A stretch of DNA of 8,594 nt from Gammaproteobacteria bacterium (GTDB lineage: Bacteria > Pseudomonadota > Gammaproteobacteria > Steroidobacterales > Woeseiaceae): the NCBI GenBank assembly GCA_030641695.1, contig DAOWGY010000225.1:1-8594 (forward strand). Direction: 5' to 3'. Under the pieces are notes generated by a model that saw only the letters and a program-made list of their open reading frames with translations, made no database searches and had not been told where the DNA came from. Below, piece by piece: positions 5,099 to 8,594 of this stretch; positions within the stretch are counted from its first letter, which is position 1; the number at the start of each line of letters is the position of its first letter. Made by a program: the position numbers and the translations under genes.

Positions 5099-6082
5099 AT
5101 GCAGGCACTGAGTGAGTTGGTCGAGGCGGCCGCCTCCGAGATAGATTCGGCTAGTGACCTGGCTGCGCTTGACGCAGTCAGGGTTTCCTACCTCGGTAAA
5201 AAGGGCGAGCTGACGGCGAGACTCAAGTCGTTGAGTCAGTTGCCAGCCAAAGAGCGTCCGGCTGCCGGCCAGGAGATCAACAAAGCCAAGCAGGAAGTTC
5301 AGGGGTGGATCAACGAGCGCCGCGAGGTGCTGGAATCTGCGGCACTTGAAGACAAGCTCTCGCGTGATGCCGTCGACGTTACCTTGCCGGGTCGGGGTTA
5401 CTCGGTAGGTGGTCGCCATCCCGTCTCGCGCTCGATGGCTCGCATCGAGCGGATCTTTCGTAACGCCGGCTTCGGGGTTCGATCCGGCCCGGAGATCGAG
5501 GACGACTTTCACAATTTCACGGCGCTCAACTTCCCGCCGGATCATCCGGCACGGGCCATGCACGACACCTTCTTCTTTCCAGATGGCAAGTTGCTGAGAA
5601 CTCATACGTCTCCGGTTCAAATTCGCTCGATGGTCAAGGAAGGTGCACCGATCCGGATAATCGCACCAGGTCGCGTTTACCGTTGCGACTCGGACCAGAC
5701 CCACACGCCGATGTTCCACCAGGTGGAGGGGCTTGTTGTCGACCGGGGAATAGGGTTCGCGCACCTCAAGGCCGTATTGCACCAGTTCGTCGAGGCTTTT
5801 TTCGAGCGCAAGACTGAATTACGCTTTCGACCATCCTATTTTCCATTTACGGAACCCTCCGCCGAGGTCGATGTGCTGTGGGAAGAGGGCAAGTGGCTCG
5901 AGATTCTCGGCTGCGGGATGGTGCATCCCAATGTCCTGGAAGCTGCGGATGTCGACCCGGAAGAATTCACTGGCTACGCGTTTGGCATGGGCATCGAGCG
6001 ACTCGCGATGCTGCGCTATCGTGTCGACGATTTGCGTACATTTTTCGACAACGACATGCGATTTCTACGGCAGTTCAGGTAA
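5099..6082 (+). CDS. pheS: Phenylalanine--tRNA ligase alpha subunit
   Basis: This is the catalytic subunit of the alpha2-beta2 phenylalanyl-tRNA synthetase, which activates phenylalanine with ATP and charges tRNA-Phe. It has 327 residues, equal to E. coli. Residues 1-90 form the N-terminal coiled coil that contacts tRNA. The class II core follows, with motif 2 in the region RIIAPGRVYRCDSDQTHTP (186-204) and motif 3 at GYAFGMGIERLAMLRY (292-307). A294 occupies the position of E. coli Ala294, which shapes the phenylalanine pocket. The ATG has AGGA directly upstream with unusually short spacing, but no other in-frame start gives the family N-terminus. The gap to rplT is 50 bp and contains no pheM-like leader or terminator. 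pheT begins 5 bp after the stop codon. Confidence 0.98.
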   Translation: MQALSELVEAAASEIDSASDLAALDAVRVSYLGKKGELTARLKSLSQLPAKERPAAGQEINKAKQEVQGWINERREVLESAALEDKLSRDAVDVTLPGRGYSVGGRHPVSRSMARIERIFRNAGFGVRSGPEIEDDFHNFTALNFPPDHPARAMHDTFFFPDGKLLRTHTSPVQIRSMVKEGAPIRIIAPGRVYRCDSDQTHTPMFHQVEGLVVDRGIGFAHLKAVLHQFVEAFFERKTELRFRPSYFPFTEPSAEVDVLWEEGKWLEILGCGMVHPNVLEAADVDPEEFTGYAFGMGIERLAMLRYRVDDLRTFFDNDMRFLRQFR

Positions 6083-6087
6083 ACGCG

Positions 6088-8466
6088 ATGAAGATTGTAG
6101 AGTCCTGGCTGCGCGAGTGGGTCGATCCCGACCTCGAGACCGCGGCACTGGCACACGAACTGACGATGCTTGGCCTGGAGGTCGATGGCATTTCGATCGA
6201 GGGCACGAACCTTAACGGTGTCGTTGTGGCCGAGGTCGTCGCCGTATCAAAGCATCCGAATGCTGATCGCCTCAGCGTCTGCAGAGTATCCACTGGCGGC
6301 AAAAAGACCATCGAGGTCGTGTGCGGTGCGCCGAACGTCAAAGAAGGCATGAAGAGCCCACTCGCAGTTTCCGGAATTACGTTGCCGAACGGGGTGCAGT
6401 TGCGCAAGACGGAGATCCGCGGTGTCACGTCCAACGGAATGCTGTGCTCTGCGATCGAACTCGGGCTCGGGGACGAGTCTGACGGCATTATCGCCTTGGC
6501 AGATGACGCGCCCGTCGGTATGACGCTGGCGGAATACCTTCAGCTTCCCGACGCAGCAATCAATCTCGACCTGACGCCGAACCGTGGAGACTGCTTCAGT
6601 GTGCTCGGTATTGCCCGGGAGGTTGCGGCGAAGACAGGTTGCGCGTTGAAGAGCGCCGATGTGGTGCCGGTCGATTCGTCGATCGAAGATATTCTGCCTG
6701 TCGAAATTCCCTTGCCGGAAGGGTGTCCGAGTTTTGCAGGCCGCCTGATTCGTAATATCGATCCTGCGGCGAAATCACCGCTGTGGATGGTCGAGCGCCT
6801 GCGCCGGGCAGGCTTGCGTGGAATCTCGCCGGTCGTCGATATCACCAATTACGTAATGTTGGAATTGGGGCAGCCGTTACACGCCTATGACGGGGACCTG
6901 GTACAGGGCGCGATACGACCGCGCCTGGCCAATAAAGGCGAAAAAGTCACTCTGCTCGACGAGAAAGAGGTCACGGTCAACACGGACACCCTCGTGATCG
7001 CCGATGATAGTGGTGCGATCGGCCTCGCCGGAATCATGGGCGGGCTTGGCACGGCCGTAACGGACCAGACGAAGGACGTGTTTTTCGAGGCAGCGTTCTG
7101 GCCGCAGGATTTCATGACAGGGAAAGCGCGCTCCTATGGCATGCACACCGATGCCTCACTGCGATTCGAACGAGGAGTAGATCCGCAAGGCCAGGCACGA
7201 GCCGTCGAACGAGCGACCGAGTTGTTGTTGCAGATTTCAGGCGGCGAGGCGGGACCGATGGTCCATCATATATCGCAGGAAAATCTGCCGGTTGCGAAGA
7301 CGATTCACTTGCGCCGTGCACGCATTGCAAACTTGCTGGGAGTGGAACTGGACGACCAACTCATCGCCGGTATTTTGAGCCAACTCGGGCTGGATATAAG
7401 TAGTGTCGATGACGGTTGGGACGCGGTGCCACCCAGCTATCGTTTCGATCTTGCCACGGAAGTGGACCTGATCGAGGAGATCGTGAGAATTCACGGCTAC
7501 GATGAAGTACCCGAGAAGACCGAAGTCGCAGAATCGCCGCTGCAGATCGTCACCGAGTCCGCAGTCGACCTCGAACGGGTTTCCGACACCCTCATTGCGC
7601 GCGATTATGACGAGGCGATCACCTACAGCTTCATCGATTCGACGGCCGACACGGCGTTCTCCGGGAGTGAATCGGAGTTAGCCCTGAGCAATCCTATTTC
7701 TTCGGAAATGTCGGTGATGCGTTCGTCGTTGCTACCCGGTCTTGTGTCAGCCGTTGCATCAAATGTCTCAAGGCAACGTGAACGGGTGAGGCTGTTCGAG
7801 ATCGGTAAATCGTTTCACGGATCTTCGGCCGAACCCATGGAGGTGGTTCGACTCGCAGCGGTCGCGTGTGGCCCCGCACTACCTGAGCAGTGGGGAAGTC
7901 GCGCGCAGGTTGTTGATTTTTTTGACATAAAGTCAGATGTAGAAGCGATACTTGAACTCTCGGGGAACGAAGGTGACTTCGAGTACGTCGCGGCGACTCA
8001 CCCGGCATTACAGCCCGGTCAGACGGCAAACGTCATAGGCGGCGAGACGGTCATCGGCGTCATCGGAAAGCTGCATCCACGCGTTGCAAGGTTGCTCGAA
8101 TTGAAGCGTGATGCATTCGTGTTTGAACTTGATGCAGCGAAGGCACTCGCTTCTGCCGCTCCGATCGCTAAACCGGTATCGAAATTCCCGGCGATTCGGA
8201 GGGATATAGCCGTCATCGTTGACGACAAAATCTCCGCCGAGCAGCTCGTAAAAACGGCGGTATCGGCAGCACCGGATCTGATCACGGATGTCAGGATTTT
8301 TGACATTTATAAGGGACCAGGAATAGAAGCTAGGCTAAAAAGCGTCGCAATAGGCTTGATTTTGCAGGAAACATCCCGCACCCTTACTGACGATGATGCG
8401 GACGCCGCGCAAGCCGCGGCAGTGCAGAAATTGCGCGACGAGTTCGACGCCGAATTGAGAGACTAG
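6088..8466 (+). CDS. pheT: Phenylalanine--tRNA ligase beta subunit
   Basis: This subunit pairs with PheS and carries the editing and tRNA-recognition modules. It has 792 residues (E. coli 795). The tRNA-binding OB-fold is at about 40-150, with HPNADRLSVCRV (56-67). The B3/B4 editing region includes VVDITNYVMLELGQPLHAYD (249-268). B5 and the catalytic-like domain lie in the middle, with the aminoacyl-synthetase-like fold before the C-terminus. The anticodon-binding FDX-ACB domain begins near SKFPAIRRDIAV (698-709). The reading frame is open for 210 bases upstream, inside pheS, but the ATG at 6088 yields the family start MKIVESWLREWV. It is 5 bp from pheS and 5 bp from ihfA, so it is clearly cotranscribed. 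Two AT-rich patches with shifted codons lie at 7911-7960 and 8290-8369, the second with a consensus -35 sequence. Confidence 0.98.
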   Translation: MKIVESWLREWVDPDLETAALAHELTMLGLEVDGISIEGTNLNGVVVAEVVAVSKHPNADRLSVCRVSTGGKKTIEVVCGAPNVKEGMKSPLAVSGITLPNGVQLRKTEIRGVTSNGMLCSAIELGLGDESDGIIALADDAPVGMTLAEYLQLPDAAINLDLTPNRGDCFSVLGIAREVAAKTGCALKSADVVPVDSSIEDILPVEIPLPEGCPSFAGRLIRNIDPAAKSPLWMVERLRRAGLRGISPVVDITNYVMLELGQPLHAYDGDLVQGAIRPRLANKGEKVTLLDEKEVTVNTDTLVIADDSGAIGLAGIMGGLGTAVTDQTKDVFFEAAFWPQDFMTGKARSYGMHTDASLRFERGVDPQGQARAVERATELLLQISGGEAGPMVHHISQENLPVAKTIHLRRARIANLLGVELDDQLIAGILSQLGLDISSVDDGWDAVPPSYRFDLATEVDLIEEIVRIHGYDEVPEKTEVAESPLQIVTESAVDLERVSDTLIARDYDEAITYSFIDSTADTAFSGSESELALSNPISSEMSVMRSSLLPGLVSAVASNVSRQRERVRLFEIGKSFHGSSAEPMEVVRLAAVACGPALPEQWGSRAQVVDFFDIKSDVEAILELSGNEGDFEYVAATHPALQPGQTANVIGGETVIGVIGKLHPRVARLLELKRDAFVFELDAAKALASAAPIAKPVSKFPAIRRDIAVIVDDKISAEQLVKTAVSAAPDLITDVRIFDIYKGPGIEARLKSVAIGLILQETSRTLTDDDADAAQAAAVQKLRDEFDAELRD
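8300..8329 (+). promoter_or_regulatory. Possible internal promoter for ihfA within pheT
   Basis: A perfect -35 box TTGACA (8300-8305) is followed 18 bases later by TAGAAG (8324-8329, 4 of 6 matches to the -10 consensus), about 140 bases upstream of the ihfA ATG. It lies in an AT-rich patch of pheT whose codons include rare AGG, ATA and CTA. In E. coli ihfA also has its own promoter inside pheT, which supports the idea by analogy. The -10 match is only moderate. Confidence 0.35.
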
Positions 8467-8471
8467 CAACA

Positions 8472-8594
8472 ATGGCACTGACAAAAGCAGACATGGCGGA
8501 GTCGCTGTTCAACGAACTCGGATTGAACAAGCGCGAAGCTCGCGAACTTGTCGATATGTACTTTGAGGAACTGCGCGCATCACTGGCAGTTGGG
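8472..8594 (+). CDS. ihfA: Integration host factor subunit alpha (5' part, cut by the window edge)
   Basis: Only the first 41 codons are inside the window. MALTKADMAESLFNELGLNK and the following REARELVDMYFEELRASL match the N-terminal helical region of E. coli IHF alpha with few substitutions, and are closer to IHF alpha than to HU or IHF beta. With IHF beta it forms a heterodimer that bends DNA sharply at specific sites, acting in transcription, replication and site-specific recombination. The DNA-binding arms are beyond the edge. The start codon is 5 bp after the pheT stop. The upstream GAGAG is a modest ribosome-binding site. Position after pheT is the standard gammaproteobacterial arrangement. 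Confidence 0.95.
   Translation, partial: MALTKADMAESLFNELGLNKREARELVDMYFEELRASLAVG

Noticed and set aside
5878..6087. N-terminal extension of pheT into pheS
   Set aside because: The frame is open by chance and overlaps the end of pheS. The ATG at 6088 gives the standard PheT N-terminus.
8345..8362. IHF-like site (CAA..TTGATT) in the 3' end of pheT, possible IHF autoregulation
   Set aside because: The spacing between the half motifs is 5 instead of the 4 required by the consensus, so it does not qualify.
1..8594. CRISPR arrays, insertion sequences, toxin-antitoxin or defence genes
   Set aside because: No repeat-spacer pattern, transposase motif, terminal inverted repeats or small paired genes were found. 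The window is conserved housekeeping sequence apart from its first 79 bases.

Overview
The window is a block of bacterial housekeeping genes from a GC-rich proteobacterium, most likely a gammaproteobacterium. The main support is the gene order infC-rpmI-rplT-pheS-pheT-ihfA, the classical gammaproteobacterial arrangement, with products that read like the E. coli proteins over their whole length. Genus cannot be told from the sequence alone. Almost every base from 276 to the right end is accounted for by known gene families. I found no new defence, toxin-antitoxin, CRISPR or biosynthetic system.

Left part (1-1460, genes on the minus strand): a PLP-dependent aminotransferase of the 1-beta (I-gamma) aspartate/prephenate type is read leftward and followed by tRNA-Asn(GUU) with a strong intrinsic terminator. 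The first 79 bases hold only a short tandem repeat next to the tRNA 3' end. This is a place where integrative elements often sit, but no integrase is visible.

Middle (1488-3681, plus strand): uvrB, the DNA-damage-binding helicase subunit of nucleotide excision repair, is divergent from the aminotransferase with only 27 bp between start codons, so each gene's promoter must reach into the other gene. tRNA-Val(GAC) follows uvrB.

Right part (3852-8594, plus strand): infC (translation initiation factor IF3, apparently starting with the rare codon ATC), rpmI (L35), rplT (L20), pheS and pheT (the two subunits of phenylalanyl-tRNA synthetase) and the first 41 codons of ihfA (IHF alpha). The genes are tightly packed. 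The two wider gaps are the 100-bp infC-rpmI gap, which folds into hairpins and is the expected place for L20 autoregulation, and the 50-bp rplT-pheS gap, which lacks the phe attenuator known from E. coli. thrS, normally just upstream of infC, is replaced here by uvrB and tRNA-Val.

Points worth a second look are the ATC start of infC, the infC-rpmI leader RNA, three short AT-rich patches with shifted synonymous codon use inside uvrB and pheT (one holds a consensus -35 box that could drive ihfA), and the repeat at the left edge. All promoter, terminator and RNA-structure calls were made by eye without folding or scoring software.
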